Assembly (NCBI GenBank): GCA_949948985.1
Contig: CATLIG010000007.1
Span: 1-64,000, forward strand
Reading direction: 5' to 3'
DNA: 64,000 nt
From: an uncultured Clostridia bacterium
Lineage (GTDB): Bacteria; Bacillota; Clostridia; Lachnospirales; CAG-274
The notes beneath the pieces were generated by a model, which did no database searches, was not told the origin of the DNA, and was given only the letters and a program-made list of their open reading frames with translations. Shown one piece after another: positions 7,839-17,411 of this stretch (position 1 is the first letter of the stretch; each line of letters begins with the position of its first letter). The position numbers and the translations under genes were made by a program.

Positions 7839-8720
7839 ATCTGCCTTTACTCCTATCTTTTCACCCATTTTAACAACTGTTTCCATTCTTTTTTTTGTAT
7901 TTTCAACAATATCAGAATCAATATCAGCAACATCTTTTTTTAAAAGTAAAACTATGGTAGAACCTCCAAATTCAAACATTCCCTTTTCTTCTCCCCGTTT
8001 AAATTTATGTTCACCATGAAAATTTTTTATTTTACCCACCATCATAGCTCCAACTTCAATCTGAATAGCTTCTCCAAAATTTTCGGTCTGCATAACCGTA
8101 TATTCTCTGCAATTTCTTTTATATACATTATATTTATTAAGAGCTATAGGTTTAACCGTATGAAGCTCGCCTTTTATAGTAATATTTTCGCCTTTCACTC
8201 CGGTATCAAAATAACAGTATCTGTGATAATCGTCAACCGCAAGTCTGAAAATAAGGCAATACCCCTCTGAAAACTCAAAAGCCTTGTCATTTCCGCCTAA
8301 AATATCATATATGGAATAAAGAGAATTTTTTATCTCAAAAATACTGTCATCATCAATTTTATATACAGATAATTTCGCGTCACATGGACTTATAAGAGCA
8401 TTTTCATCAAAATCAATAGGTCTTTTACCGTCTTTCATTTTTCTTGTAAAAAAATCATTGTAAGAATTAAACTCTCTTTCCTCAAACTGACTCATATCTA
8501 TGCTTTGTTTTTCAATAAATCCTTTAATCATTTTTTTTGAGCGTCCGCTGTTCATATATGAACCTACAACTTTTGAAATAAAAGGTCTTGTCAAAAGTTT
8601 GAGAATTATCCTTCCATAAAACGAACCATATAAAAAATTAAGAGCTGTATCCTGTTTTTGAGAAGACTTGATAACTTCGCCTTTTCTGTTTACTACGTCA
8701 AAATCAAAATCATTTTGCAT
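7818..8720 (-). CDS. psd: Phosphatidylserine decarboxylase
   Basis: The 300-residue product decarboxylates phosphatidylserine to phosphatidylethanolamine at the membrane. Family marks are the PIDFDENALISPCDAKLSVY block, the HRYCYFDTG region, and near the C-terminus EFGGSTIVLL, where self-cleavage before Ser generates the pyruvoyl group. ATG 8720 has AAGGAG 7 nt upstream; a longer frame to 8756 lacks a ribosome site. The last residues YSETIK and the stop are encoded within an F-type repeat, so the C-terminus was probably remodelled. PssA is the next gene upstream. Confidence 0.92.
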   Translation of the reverse strand: MQNDFDFDVVNRKGEVIKSSQKQDTALNFLYGSFYGRIILKLLTRPFISKVVGSYMNSGRSKKMIKGFIEKQSIDMSQFEEREFNSYNDFFTRKMKDGKRPIDFDENALISPCDAKLSVYKIDDDSIFEIKNSLYSIYDILGGNDKAFEFSEGYCLIFRLAVDDYHRYCYFDTGVKGENITIKGELHTVKPIALNKYNVYKRNCREYTVMQTENFGEAIQIEVGAMMVGKIKNFHGEHKFKRGEEKGMFEFGGSTIVLLLKKDVADIDSDIVENTKKRMETVVKMGEKIGVKADYSETIK

Positions 8721-8785
8721 ATAAAAACTCCTTATAGTAAACCTGTTTACAACCATTTCGGTAAAACTTAAATAAATACTTTATT

Positions 8786-8812
8786 AGACCTGTTCGGTAA
8801 CCAAACAGGTCT
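8786..8812. repeat. Solo family A palindrome
   Basis: AGACCTGTT (8786-8794) and AACAGGTCT (8804-8812) flank CGGTAACCA, giving a nearly self-complementary 27-mer. It is bordered by ATT on both sides. It may be a minimal or internally deleted family A element. The rest of the 8757-8993 gap is AT-rich and shows nothing else recognisable. Confidence 0.65.
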
Positions 8813-8993
8813 ATTCAAAATTTCAACAAAACACGTTTTTCTCTTCAAATTCTGAACACGTAAAGAAATATTGAATAAAATAGTTTTTCTTTCTATAGTT
8901 TTCCTCTAATTGCTGTAATAACCGTTAAAAGAATTTCCAACGATTGTTAAACAGGCATATTTAAAAATTATTGTTCATAATAAGTAAAATAAT

Positions 8994-9674
8994 TTATTTG
9001 TTCATCGCCTCAATACAAATAAAAACAAATTCAATAACCCCAATAAGCAGAAACAAAAGCATTGTTTTCATTCCTACCTTTTTTACTCTAAATTTAATAA
9101 TAAAAGCACACCCAACAAGAAATAAAATAATCGAATATACAATATAAAACCAGTCGTCCCCTATTCTGAACTTAAAAATATAAATAAAAGGCATAATAAG
9201 CGCTGTATTTGTAACAGGAAGACCCTCGTATTCTTTTCTGTTTTCGGTTGTTTTGCTTTGTCTTTCTTCTTCCATAACATTAAAATAAGCAAGACGTATC
9301 AAAGCCGCAAGAACAAAAAATACAAATAAAGCAAAAAATAATACAATCCATCCACTATTGGCAATACTTCCTTGTTCAAGCAAAACACTGTATCCAATAA
9401 CAGCAGGAAGAAGTCCAAATCCAATAATGTCAGCTAAAGAATCAATCTGTATGCCAAATTTTTTCTGAGCCTCCGTACGATTTTTCATTGATCTTGCTAC
9501 TTTTCCGTCAAACATATCGCACACACCTGAAATCATAAGACATAATATACCCCATAATGAATTTGGAATATCTCCGTATAAAGGAGCTGAATTCGTACAT
9601 ATAAAAATACCTATTACAGAGGATGCGAGACTTATATACGTAAGGATAACAGTATAATTATAAAAACCAATCAT
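8994..9674 (-). CDS. pssA: CDP-diacylglycerol--serine O-phosphatidyltransferase
   Basis: The 226-residue integral membrane enzyme condenses CDP-diacylglycerol with serine. The CDP-alcohol phosphotransferase signature is present near residues 53-80: CDMFDGKVARS, then G and two further D residues (KKFGIQIDSLADIIGFG). Several hydrophobic helices follow. Its ATG directly follows the stop of the upstream flippase-like gene with no gap, so the two are co-translated. Together with psd downstream it forms a phosphatidylethanolamine pathway. Confidence 0.92.
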   Translation of the reverse strand: MIGFYNYTVILTYISLASSVIGIFICTNSAPLYGDIPNSLWGILCLMISGVCDMFDGKVARSMKNRTEAQKKFGIQIDSLADIIGFGLLPAVIGYSVLLEQGSIANSGWIVLFFALFVFFVLAALIRLAYFNVMEEERQSKTTENRKEYEGLPVTNTALIMPFIYIFKFRIGDDWFYIVYSIILFLVGCAFIIKFRVKKVGMKTMLLFLLIGVIEFVFICIEAMNK

Positions 9675-10751
9675 TTATATTTCCCCTTTCTTGATTTTAT
9701 TTCTGCCAATTTTAATATGCCTTATATGATTAGCTATAAAAAACAGACCACATATTAAAAGACAAAAATAATAACTTATACCTCTTGTCAGTACAGTTGC
9801 CGTAGCGACTAAACCGGAGCCATATACAGTTGTAAAAAGCTGAACAGTAAAAGCCTCGGCAGCGCCAACACCTCCCGGAAGAGGCAACGAGTCAACCGCC
9901 ATAGCGACAGCCACTTGTATAGCCAGGAGGTCAAAAAATGAGGCTCCTCCGTCAAAAATAAAACTTTTATATACAAAGTAAGCAATTGAAAATAAAGCAA
10001 TTCTCTGCACAAAACATATCATAAATAATTTCACGTTTACTATTGGATTATCCTTTATATATTGAGCGCTGTTCTCATAATCTTTAAACTGATTTTCATA
10101 TTTCATAAGAAATTTTCTTCTATTTCTTATAATTTTTATTTTCACAAGAACATTTACTGTTTTATATACAACCCTATTAAGTAATGACTTTGAAAAAATC
10201 GCTGTAAGACAGACAGCAATAGTAAGTATATTGGCAATCACACCAAAAATAAACATAAAAGTAAACCAAAAACTTTTGTTTAAAATATCAAACTTAAAAA
10301 TCATAACAATAAATCCAAGCATAACAAGCACCAATTTATATTGAATTGTATTCAATAACAGCGCTATTGTGGACGTTGCCACAGACACCCCGTCTTTCGA
10401 CATATAATATGCGGCAATAGGCTGTCCTCCCGTAGCCGATGGTGTAACAGCGCAAAAATAAAAATCTATGCAGCCATAAGTAAAACATAAAACCCTGCTT
10501 GCTTTTCCTTTCAAGGATTTAATTATAATATTAAGACACTGCCCCTCTCCCGCAACATATACAAACGCCATAATAATGGATAAAATTAAATATTGATACC
10601 TGGCTCCTTTAACCGAATTAATAATATCGGCAAAATCGCAATCTTTAAGAAGCAAATAAAAAGTAGCTCCCACAAGTGCGACAAAAAAAATCATACTTAA
10701 AATATATTTGTTCTTTTTTTCTTTAATATTATCATTTTGAGGATTTCCCAT
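9675..10751 (-). CDS. Lysylphosphatidylglycerol synthase TM-region/UPF0104 family membrane protein
   Basis: The 358-residue polytopic protein has about eight hydrophobic helices and family-typical stretches: AVTPSATGGQPIAAYYM near 105-122 and DSLPLPGGVGAAEAF near 285. These mark the flippase-like domain found in MprF N-termini and YbhN proteins, which move or scaffold lipids. It has no aminoacyl-transferase domain, so it is not a full MprF. Its adjacency to pssA and psd suggests a role in handling the lipids they make; that is inference from context. Confidence 0.85.
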   Translation of the reverse strand: MGNPQNDNIKEKKNKYILSMIFFVALVGATFYLLLKDCDFADIINSVKGARYQYLILSIIMAFVYVAGEGQCLNIIIKSLKGKASRVLCFTYGCIDFYFCAVTPSATGGQPIAAYYMSKDGVSVATSTIALLLNTIQYKLVLVMLGFIVMIFKFDILNKSFWFTFMFIFGVIANILTIAVCLTAIFSKSLLNRVVYKTVNVLVKIKIIRNRRKFLMKYENQFKDYENSAQYIKDNPIVNVKLFMICFVQRIALFSIAYFVYKSFIFDGGASFFDLLAIQVAVAMAVDSLPLPGGVGAAEAFTVQLFTTVYGSGLVATATVLTRGISYYFCLLICGLFFIANHIRHIKIGRNKIKKGEI

Positions 10752-10926
10752 AATATTCTCCTGTCAAAAATTAAAAATCAATAAATTTTTAACGTTTCTA
10801 AAGATGATTTTACCATAACTAAAGAAAATAAACAATAGATATTATTAACAAATGTACTTTAAATTAAAAAAATCATTATGTTATAAATTTAAAAGATACA
10901 AAAAGATTATTGAAAAAAATCAGAAA

Positions 10927-10990
10927 AAAATCAGAAAAAATAAAATTGTCACAGTGTAAAAAACATTCTGATTTTATTTTTTCTGATTTT
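10927..10990. terminator. Long perfect inverted repeat, bioY/flippase gap
   Basis: The 20-bp arms 10927-10946 and 10971-10990 (AAAATCAGAAAAAATAAAAT and its exact complement) flank a 24-nt loop. It lies 40 nt past the bioY stop on minus and is followed there by an A/T-rich run. It probably ends the bioB-bioY transcript. The remainder of the 279-bp gap shows nothing. Confidence 0.6.
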
Positions 10991-11030
10991 TCTAAATTTT
11001 TGTCAAAAATCTTCAGGCAGTGAAAAAATT

Positions 11031-11588
11031 TTAAATAATTCTTTCAAGTCTTTTTTTTATAGGTATAATCAGTATAACCGCAATAATAATTTTAACTATA
11101 TCTCCTGGAATAAACGGAATAACACCCGCCGCCAGAGCTTTGTCAAAATCCAGCTTATTTAAATAAGAAAGCCAGACTGTTCCTATAAAATAACAAATAA
11201 TCGTGCCTAAGACCATACCCGTAACAAGAATAATAATTCTTAAAATCTGACTATTAAAAAATTTTTTCCCGATTTCAGAACCTAAAGAAGTGCCAAGAGA
11301 ACAAAATAAAAATCCAATCAGGTACCCTCCCGTAGGTCCTATAATATATCCTATTCCGGCGCTTCCTTTTGAAAACACAGGAAGTCCGGCCATTCCCAAA
11401 AGCAAATAAATAAGCACACCGAAAATTGATTTTTTTATTCCAAGCAAACCTGCGAATATGTAAATAACAAAATTAGCAAAAGAAATAGGTACAGGGCTTA
11501 CAGGTATATTAACAGTCAAAGGACTCAAAACACATAATACAGCTGTAAGTATAGCAATTTGTGTAATATTTCTTATATTTGAATTCAA
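11031..11588 (-). CDS. bioY: Biotin transporter substrate-binding S component BioY
   Basis: The 185-residue membrane protein has six hydrophobic helices. It carries the BioY core PVSPVPISFANFVIYIFAGLL, GLPVFSKGSAGIGYIIGPTGGYL around residues 70-92, and a C-terminal FIPGDIVKIIIAVIL. As an ECF-type S component it captures biotin. No ECF ATPase or EcfT is nearby, so it either works alone or uses a shared module. TTG 11588 is chosen because GGAGGG lies 6 nt upstream, whereas the upstream ATG at 11618 lacks a site. bioB is 65 nt upstream. Confidence 0.9.
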   Translation of the reverse strand: MNSNIRNITQIAILTAVLCVLSPLTVNIPVSPVPISFANFVIYIFAGLLGIKKSIFGVLIYLLLGMAGLPVFSKGSAGIGYIIGPTGGYLIGFLFCSLGTSLGSEIGKKFFNSQILRIIILVTGMVLGTIICYFIGTVWLSYLNKLDFDKALAAGVIPFIPGDIVKIIIAVILIIPIKKRLERII

Positions 11589-11653
11589 AATAATCCCTCC
11601 ATAAACAGACTTTTTCAAAATTGCTGTAATATTTCAAAAAGAGTCTAGTATTT

Positions 11654-12613
11654 TTATAATAAAATTTTCTCAATCTTTTTTTTCATTTCAATATCGCTTT
11701 TTAAAGACGTACCCAAAGTTGTAAGCATATCGCCCGTTATAGCAGCGTCAGCGCCCGACAAAAATGCCCTTTTCCCGCTGTCTTCAATTAATGACCGTCC
11801 GGCGGCAATACGTATTTCTTTTTCAGGATTAATAAATCTAAAAACACAAATTGTTCTTATTATTTCATCTTCCGTAAGCTTTTCCACATCTTCAAGTACT
11901 GTTCCTTTTATGGGAATCAAAATATTTAAAGGAATTGAATCAACGTCAAGTTCTTTAAGTTCAAGGGCCATATCTATTCTGTCATTAAAAGTCTCACCCA
12001 TACCTATAATACCGCCTGAACATACTTCAAGACCTGCCTTTTGCGCAGCTTTTATACATTTAACTTTATCATCAAAGGTATGAGAAGTGCATATTTTAGG
12101 AAAATAATTTCTAGATGTCTCAATATTAGCGTGACATCTCCTTACTCCGCTTTTTTTAAGCTTAATAAAATCATCATATTCCAATAGTCCAAAAGAAGCA
12201 CATAACTTTATTTTGCAATTTTCCGAAAGCTTTTTATAAGTTATCAAAGCTTTTTCAAAGTTTCTTCCTGAAAGCTTTTTTCCTGCTGTAACAATTGAAT
12301 ACCAGTCAATATTATAAGCATCCTTTTTTTTACAGTCTTCTAAAATTTTCTCAGTTTCAATAAAATCAAAATGTGAATAATCTGTAGCATTACTTGCCGA
12401 CTGTGCGCAGAATTTACAATTTTCACTACACCCTCCGCCTTTACCGTTAATAATAGTACAAAAACTAATTTTATTTTTCCTAAAATATTTTCTTATTTCA
12501 TTGGAGTAAAAACTAAGTTCGTCAAGATTGCAATTAATAAAAAAAGATAAATCATCATTTACTGATAATCTCTTTTTATTTTTAATTATATCATAAGCTA
12601 ATTCCTTAATCAC
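11654..12613 (-). CDS. bioB: Biotin synthase
   Basis: The 319-residue radical-SAM enzyme inserts sulfur into dethiobiotin. The CSENCKFCAQSA motif near residue 56 supplies the three 4Fe-4S cysteines. RCHANIETSRNYF, CSGGIIGMGE, PLNILIPIKGT and RIAAGR are further BioB blocks. GTG 12613 is preferred over TTG 12622 because AAAGGTGG ends 9 nt before it. With BioY downstream, the cell appears able both to make biotin from dethiobiotin and to import biotin. The other bio genes are not in the window. Confidence 0.92.
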   Translation of the reverse strand: MIKELAYDIIKNKKRLSVNDDLSFFINCNLDELSFYSNEIRKYFRKNKISFCTIINGKGGGCSENCKFCAQSASNATDYSHFDFIETEKILEDCKKKDAYNIDWYSIVTAGKKLSGRNFEKALITYKKLSENCKIKLCASFGLLEYDDFIKLKKSGVRRCHANIETSRNYFPKICTSHTFDDKVKCIKAAQKAGLEVCSGGIIGMGETFNDRIDMALELKELDVDSIPLNILIPIKGTVLEDVEKLTEDEIIRTICVFRFINPEKEIRIAAGRSLIEDSGKRAFLSGADAAITGDMLTTLGTSLKSDIEMKKKIEKILL

Positions 12614-12650
12614 AATTGTCAACCACCTTTTATATTTTTAGTATACAATC

Positions 12651-12680
12651 ATTTTAAACTATAAATAACTTATTTGTCAA
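12651..12680 (-). promoter_or_regulatory. Promoter of bioB-bioY
   Basis: On minus, TTGACA (12680-12675) and TAAAAT (12656-12651) are separated by 18 nt, about 40 nt before the bioB start. The -35 is a perfect consensus. No convincing BirA operator (TTGTTAAC, spacer, GTTAACAA) overlaps it. Confidence 0.6.
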
Positions 12681-12708
12681 CTGTAAAATTTGTTTTCTCT
12701 CATAATAA

Positions 12709-12853
12709 ACCTGTTCAATAACCTCTGTAATACCTTCTGATATCTATTTTTCCGCCATACTTTATTTGATTTTTTTGAAATCTTTGGAAATTAAGTTTTG
12801 TCTAACAAAAAACTTTTTGTCAGACGTTATCACTCAGGTTACCAAATAGGTCT
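12709..12853. repeat. Family A palindromic element in the bioB-ychF gap
   Basis: The left end ACCTGTTCAATAACCTCTG and the right end CACTCAGGTTACCAAATAGG are imperfect inverted copies, about 145 bp long. The interior includes CTAACAAAAAACTTTTTGTC, the A-family inner motif. Apart from the bioB promoter, the 12614-13038 gap holds no gene; its remainder is plain AT-rich DNA with a short repeated ACTCTTTGTATACTCTTT stretch near 12880. Confidence 0.6.
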
Positions 12854-13038
12854 AATATAAAAAAAGAGTATACATCATCTACTCTTTGTATACTCTTTAA
12901 ATCTCAATAATTAATAAAATCTATTCTGTAGTCTAAACAACAACGATTAACAACATATCTTTTGTCAGTCAAAATCTGCTTTTGCGGAAATACATAGTAC
13001 TTATAGGTATTTATAAAAATTATATACCAAAATAAAAA

Positions 13039-14136
13039 TTACACATTAAACCTGAATAAAATGACATCTCCGTCTTTAACAATATATTCCTTGCCTTCGC
13101 TTCTTACAAGACCCTGTTCTTTAGCAGCGTTATAACTTCCATAATGAGTAAGGTCATCATATGTAACAACCTCCGCTCGGATAAATCCTCTTTCAAAATC
13201 ACTATGGATTTTACCGGCCGCCCCTGGAGCCTTTGTACCATCTTTAATAGTCCATGCCCTCACTTCTTTAGCACCCGCCGTAAGATAACTTATAAGTCCT
13301 AGAAGTCTGTATCCGGCGGTAATAAGCCTGTCCAAACCACTTTTATCTATACCTAAATCATTTAAAAACATTTTCTTTTCTTCTGTATCAAGTTCCGCAA
13401 TTTCCTCTTCAATTTTAGCACATACAACAAATATTTCAGAACCTTCTTCCTCTGCGAATTCTCTTACCCTCTTTACATATTGATTTTCCTCATTATCATC
13501 GGCAATATCCTCCTCAGAAACATTTGCGGCATAAATAACCGGCTTATAAGTCAAAAGGGTAAGACTTTCAGCGAAAGTTACCTCATCAGGGTCTTTAAAC
13601 TCAATAGTTCTGGCATTTTTTCCATTTTCAAGAACTTCCTTAATTTTAATAAGAATATCAAGTTCTTTTTTTAAGGTCTTATCAGCTTTCGCCGCCTTTT
13701 CGGTTTTTGAGATTCTCCTTTCAATAACATCAAGGTCAGAAAAAATAAGTTCCATATTGATTGTTTCTATATCCCTTAAAGGATCTACATTAGAATCAAC
13801 GTGAACAATATTTGTATCATCAAAACAACGTACAACATGAACAATAGCATCAACCTCTCGTATATGAGAAAGAAATTTATTTCCAAGACCCTCGCCCTTG
13901 CTTGCACCTTTTACAAGTCCCGCAATATCAACAAATTCAATAACTGCCGGAGTAACCTTTTGAGTTTTATACATATCGGCAAGCACATCAAGTCTTTCGT
14001 CCGGAACAGGAACAACCCCCACATTAGGGTCAATGGTACAAAAAGGGTAATTCGCGGATTCCGCTCCGCCCTTTGTTAAAGAATTAAAAAGAGTGCTTTT
14101 GCCAACATTGGGCAATCCAACAATACCTAATTTCAT
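13039..14136 (-). CDS. ychF: Redox-regulated ATPase YchF (Obg family)
   Basis: The 365-residue P-loop protein has G1 GLPNVGKST at residues 7-15, the switch block DIAGLVKGASKGEGLGNKFL, and the C-terminal TGS domain ending VKDGDVILFRFNV. YchF/OLA1 proteins bind ribosomes and prefer ATP over GTP because the G4 specificity motif is altered. GAAAGGAAA lies before the ATG. Length and motifs are standard. Confidence 0.95.
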   Translation of the reverse strand: MKLGIVGLPNVGKSTLFNSLTKGGAESANYPFCTIDPNVGVVPVPDERLDVLADMYKTQKVTPAVIEFVDIAGLVKGASKGEGLGNKFLSHIREVDAIVHVVRCFDDTNIVHVDSNVDPLRDIETINMELIFSDLDVIERRISKTEKAAKADKTLKKELDILIKIKEVLENGKNARTIEFKDPDEVTFAESLTLLTYKPVIYAANVSEEDIADDNEENQYVKRVREFAEEEGSEIFVVCAKIEEEIAELDTEEKKMFLNDLGIDKSGLDRLITAGYRLLGLISYLTAGAKEVRAWTIKDGTKAPGAAGKIHSDFERGFIRAEVVTYDDLTHYGSYNAAKEQGLVRSEGKEYIVKDGDVILFRFNV

Positions 14137-14182
14137 AACAAAAATTTCCTTTCACTGTTAAATTTTAAATCAAAAATTACCG

Positions 14183-14209
14183 AAAAAAGGCGTTGCGAAA
14201 TACAACGCC
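14183..14209 (-). terminator. Intrinsic terminator of the 61-aa membrane protein gene
   Basis: On minus, GGCGTTG, loop TATTTCG, CAACGCC, then TTTTTT. The stem is GC-rich and perfect, 111 nt after the stop of the small membrane protein gene and before ychF, so the two are separate transcripts. Confidence 0.8.
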
Positions 14210-14319
14210 CTAATTACACTAATCCATAAAATCATTGTAGTAAAACAATAGAATAATATATATGACACAAATATAAACTCATAAAATTTAATATAATTAC
14301 TTTATTGTTTTGCTATAAT

Positions 14320-14505
14320 TTAATCGTTTCTTCCCAAAATATAACCGCATAAAAGACCTTTTATAAAAGCAATAAGTATGATAGCTGCGCTTATACAAAT
14401 AAGCATGGTTTTCTTTTTCTTTGGAATAAAAATACCTTTCTTAGGTGACATTTCAATTTGTTTTTGAACAGCACGGTAATGTTTTTTAGCTCTCGCGTAT
14501 GCCAT
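14320..14505 (-). CDS. Small single-span membrane protein, 61 aa
   Basis: A perfect AAGGAGG lies 8 nt before ATG 14505. The first 38 residues are basic (MAYARAKKHYRAVQKQIEMS, then KKGIFIPKKKK). One hydrophobic helix follows (about 40-57) and a short GRND tail. The positive-inside pattern places the N-terminus in the cytoplasm. I do not recognise the family. The strong ribosome site and its own terminator support a real, independently expressed gene. Confidence 0.75.
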   Translation of the reverse strand: MAYARAKKHYRAVQKQIEMSPKKGIFIPKKKKTMLICISAAIILIAFIKGLLCGYILGRND

Positions 14506-15029
14506 ATTAAAAACCTCCTTAAAATTTTTCAAAATTAAAATAAAATTTTATCATAATCCGAGAAAATATTGTATATTCATAAATAAATGTATTTATTTAC
14601 ACAATATTTTCAAAGATTGTTTTTCATAATAATATATTACCATATTTTTTATTATATTTAAAGAAAAACTTTTAATAATCAAAAAAATATCACATAAAAT
14701 CAGCTCAGCAAAAATTAAGTTTATCTTATTTACAGAAAATCCAGTGTATATGGAATTATTTTACTTTTTTACGATAAAAGTTTCGCAAATCTCTATATTT
14801 TTTATAAGTAACTTTTATTAATTTTTTATAACAATTTAATTAAAATATACAATATACAATTTTTTTATGATATAATAACTATAAGCTTTTGTAATAATAT
14901 GAGGAAAAGCTGATTTTAATGTATAAAAAATTTGCGCTGAAATTATTTTGTATAAAAGTCCGCAAATTTTTTAGTACAATAAAATAATTTGCATATTCCA
15001 TAATTAAAACGACAGAAAGGAAGTTTATT
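14506..15029. other. Intergenic 524 bp with hairpin and possible promoter
   Basis: No gene is seen. TGATATAAT at 14868-14876 on plus is an extended -10 motif, 154 nt before the BspA-like gene. AAAAAATTTGCG (14925-14936) and CGCAAATTTTTT (14961-14972) form a perfect 12-bp hairpin in the leader, related to F-type repeat ends. TGCTATAAT also occurs near 14310. The rest is AT-rich. Confidence 0.5.
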
Positions 15030-17126
15030 ATGAATACAAAAAAAATAAAAAAAATAACATCCATAGCGTTATGCTCATGTATAATTACAGCGTCAGTTCC
15101 TATTAATATTTTTGCCGAAAGTCCTGTTTTCGATTTTTCAGTGCCTTCATTCTCATTAAACGCGCCGTATATAATATCAAACGGAATTGTATACAATTTT
15201 ATAAAAGAACCTGGTAATGTGTCTTTAGGTGAGGTTTCTGTTGGAAATAACCAAAATATAAACACTGAGGATATTATCATCCCAAATACAATAACCGTAA
15301 AAGGAAAGGCTTATGCTGTTACAAAAATAGAGGACGGCGCATTTTTTACAAATAACAATATAAAAACCATCTCTTTCGGAAAAAGTATAAACAGTGTATC
15401 ATCATCAGCTTTTACAAAATGTTCTTCTTTGGAAAAAATAAACGTATCCGCTGATAATCCTTATTTTAAATCAATAGACGGAATTTTATACAATTCATCA
15501 TTAAAAAATTTAATTAAATATCCCGAAGGCAATAAAAATACATCATATACTATAAAACAAGAAACAAATGAAGTAAATGATTACGCTTTTTATGGAAACG
15601 ACTATATTAAAGAAATAGAACTTCCTGTAAATCTGTTTAAAATAGGAAGCTATACTTTTGCCGACTGTCCAATGCTTAATACAGTAAAAATGGGAGTAAA
15701 TGTACTGGAAATTTCAGATTACGCTTTTTATAAATCAGGAGTACAAACAATAAATCTTTCTCCTGCAATAACAAAAATAGGAAAAGGAGCTTTTGCGTTT
15801 ACAGATATAACAAAAATAGTACTTCCTTCACCTCTTGATGAAATAAAAGAAGGTACTTTTTATAACTGTGAATCTTTAAATGAAATAACTTTGGGAAGTG
15901 GATTAAGCGTAATAGGCGATTATGCCTTTTCAAATGTAAAAACGTCATCAATTAAATTTCCTGAAAAAGTATCGTCCGTTGGCATATACGCTTTTTCTGA
16001 ATGCAGCAATTTAAAAACAGTGGAATTAAACTCAGCACTTTCCTCAATAGGGAATAATGCATTTTATAACTGCTCATCAATAAAAACAATTAATCTTCCG
16101 AAATCATTAAAAACCCTTGGAGAAGATGTTTTTACCGGCTGTACCTCTCTTGAAACATTTACTTCATCAAACGGTGACCCTGTTGGATATTCAATAGAAA
16201 ACGGCATTTTATATAACAAAAATGTAACCACTCTTATTCATTATCCATCCGCAAATATAGCATCAATATATACAATTCCATCAAGCCTTACAAAAATAGC
16301 TGACAACGCTTTGGCAGATTGTATATATATAAACGAGTTTAATATCAACTCATCAGAAAAACATTTTGATGTAGAAGACGGAGTTTTGTATGATTATCAT
16401 AGAACAACTTTAATAAGATATCCTCTTGGAAAAGGCGGAAGTGACTTTACAATTCCCGATACAGTAACAAAAATATCAAATAAAGCTTTTAAAAACGCTG
16501 ATATTTCAGGAGTACTAAATTTACCGTCATCATTAAAAGAAATAGGAGAATACGCTTTTGAGGGCTGTTCAAATATAAATTCATTTAATGTGAAAAGTAA
16601 TGATTATTTTTGCTCTGAGGACGGTGTACTTTATAATAAAGATAAAACAGAGCTTATCCAATTCATCGGAAACTCAAATTTAATTGACTTTACCGTCCCT
16701 TCTTCCGTAAAAAAAATACGTGACGGAGCTTTCAGTGATTTAAAGCTCAATTCAATTAAGTTAAATGATGGTCTTGAATATATAGGCGACTACGCTTTTT
16801 CAAATACTAATATTACTGAAATCAATTTACCTGAAAGTTTAGAAGAAATCGGAGATTATTCTTTTTCGAATACAAATATAAAAAATATTACTTTTCCTGG
16901 CTCTATTAAAAAAATAGGAAATTATTCTTTTAAAAACTGCGCTGATTTAGTTAAAATATCCTTTACATCGGAAAATACTCCTGAAATTGAAAGCAACGCT
17001 TTTTGGGGATGTGGTTTATCATCAATAAATCTCTTGTCTTCCGCTATAAACTCAAAAGATGAATATATTAAAGAAATACTGGCCTTAAACATAGATAACG
17101 CTGATAATTTTATAACTGAAGAATAA
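15030..17126 (+). CDS. Secreted BspA-like leucine-rich repeat (LRR_5) protein
   Basis: The 698-residue product starts with a signal peptide (1-30, ending IFAES). It then carries about 20 LRR_5-type repeats of 22-24 residues with the cue x-I-G-x-Y-A-F-x-x-C-x-x-L-x-x-I-x-L-P. Four modules of the kind DGILYN-x(5)-LI-x-YP interrupt the array. Such proteins are surface or secreted adhesins of gut and oral anaerobes. There is no sortase motif or SLH domain, so anchoring is unclear. GAAAGGAAG precedes the ATG, and a terminator follows at 17175. Confidence 0.88.
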   Translation: MNTKKIKKITSIALCSCIITASVPINIFAESPVFDFSVPSFSLNAPYIISNGIVYNFIKEPGNVSLGEVSVGNNQNINTEDIIIPNTITVKGKAYAVTKIEDGAFFTNNNIKTISFGKSINSVSSSAFTKCSSLEKINVSADNPYFKSIDGILYNSSLKNLIKYPEGNKNTSYTIKQETNEVNDYAFYGNDYIKEIELPVNLFKIGSYTFADCPMLNTVKMGVNVLEISDYAFYKSGVQTINLSPAITKIGKGAFAFTDITKIVLPSPLDEIKEGTFYNCESLNEITLGSGLSVIGDYAFSNVKTSSIKFPEKVSSVGIYAFSECSNLKTVELNSALSSIGNNAFYNCSSIKTINLPKSLKTLGEDVFTGCTSLETFTSSNGDPVGYSIENGILYNKNVTTLIHYPSANIASIYTIPSSLTKIADNALADCIYINEFNINSSEKHFDVEDGVLYDYHRTTLIRYPLGKGGSDFTIPDTVTKISNKAFKNADISGVLNLPSSLKEIGEYAFEGCSNINSFNVKSNDYFCSEDGVLYNKDKTELIQFIGNSNLIDFTVPSSVKKIRDGAFSDLKLNSIKLNDGLEYIGDYAFSNTNITEINLPESLEEIGDYSFSNTNIKNITFPGSIKKIGNYSFKNCADLVKISFTSENTPEIESNAFWGCGLSSINLLSSAINSKDEYIKEILALNIDNADNFITEE

Positions 17127-17174
17127 CAGACCTGTTCAATAATCTGTATAAACTATCGCAAACTTAATACACAC

Positions 17175-17215
17175 AAAAAATCGTCTCAGCTATTATATTG
17201 GCGAGGCGATTTTTT
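17175..17215 (+). terminator. Intrinsic terminator after the BspA-like gene
   Basis: AAAAAATCGTCTC (17175-17187) pairs with GAGGCGATTTTTT (17203-17215) with one wobble, and ends in a T run. A partial A-family end (AGACCTGTTCAATAATC) lies between the stop codon and this hairpin. Confidence 0.75.
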
Positions 17216-17411
17216 ATGTTGGAAATTGCGTAATTTATTTTTTCTGATGTAATTTCATGAAAATACTGATTTAATAATATTTCAATAAGTCATTAATAAC
17301 AATAAAATACTCCTTATTATAAATTACCACATATTTTCTTGTCTTTTATTATAATTAATCAGTTTTTTCATATATTTCCGATTATATAAATATAAGTAAA
17401 TAAATAATAAT

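Noticed and set aside
12614-12700. BirA operator at the bioB promoter
   Set aside because: GTTGACAA resembles one half-site, but no matching TTGTTAAC lies at the required distance.
14879-15280. A 133-codon frame on minus overlapping the start of the BspA-like gene
   Set aside because: It lies opposite a gene with signal peptide and clear repeats, has no ribosome site, and its product is plain hydrophobic noise.
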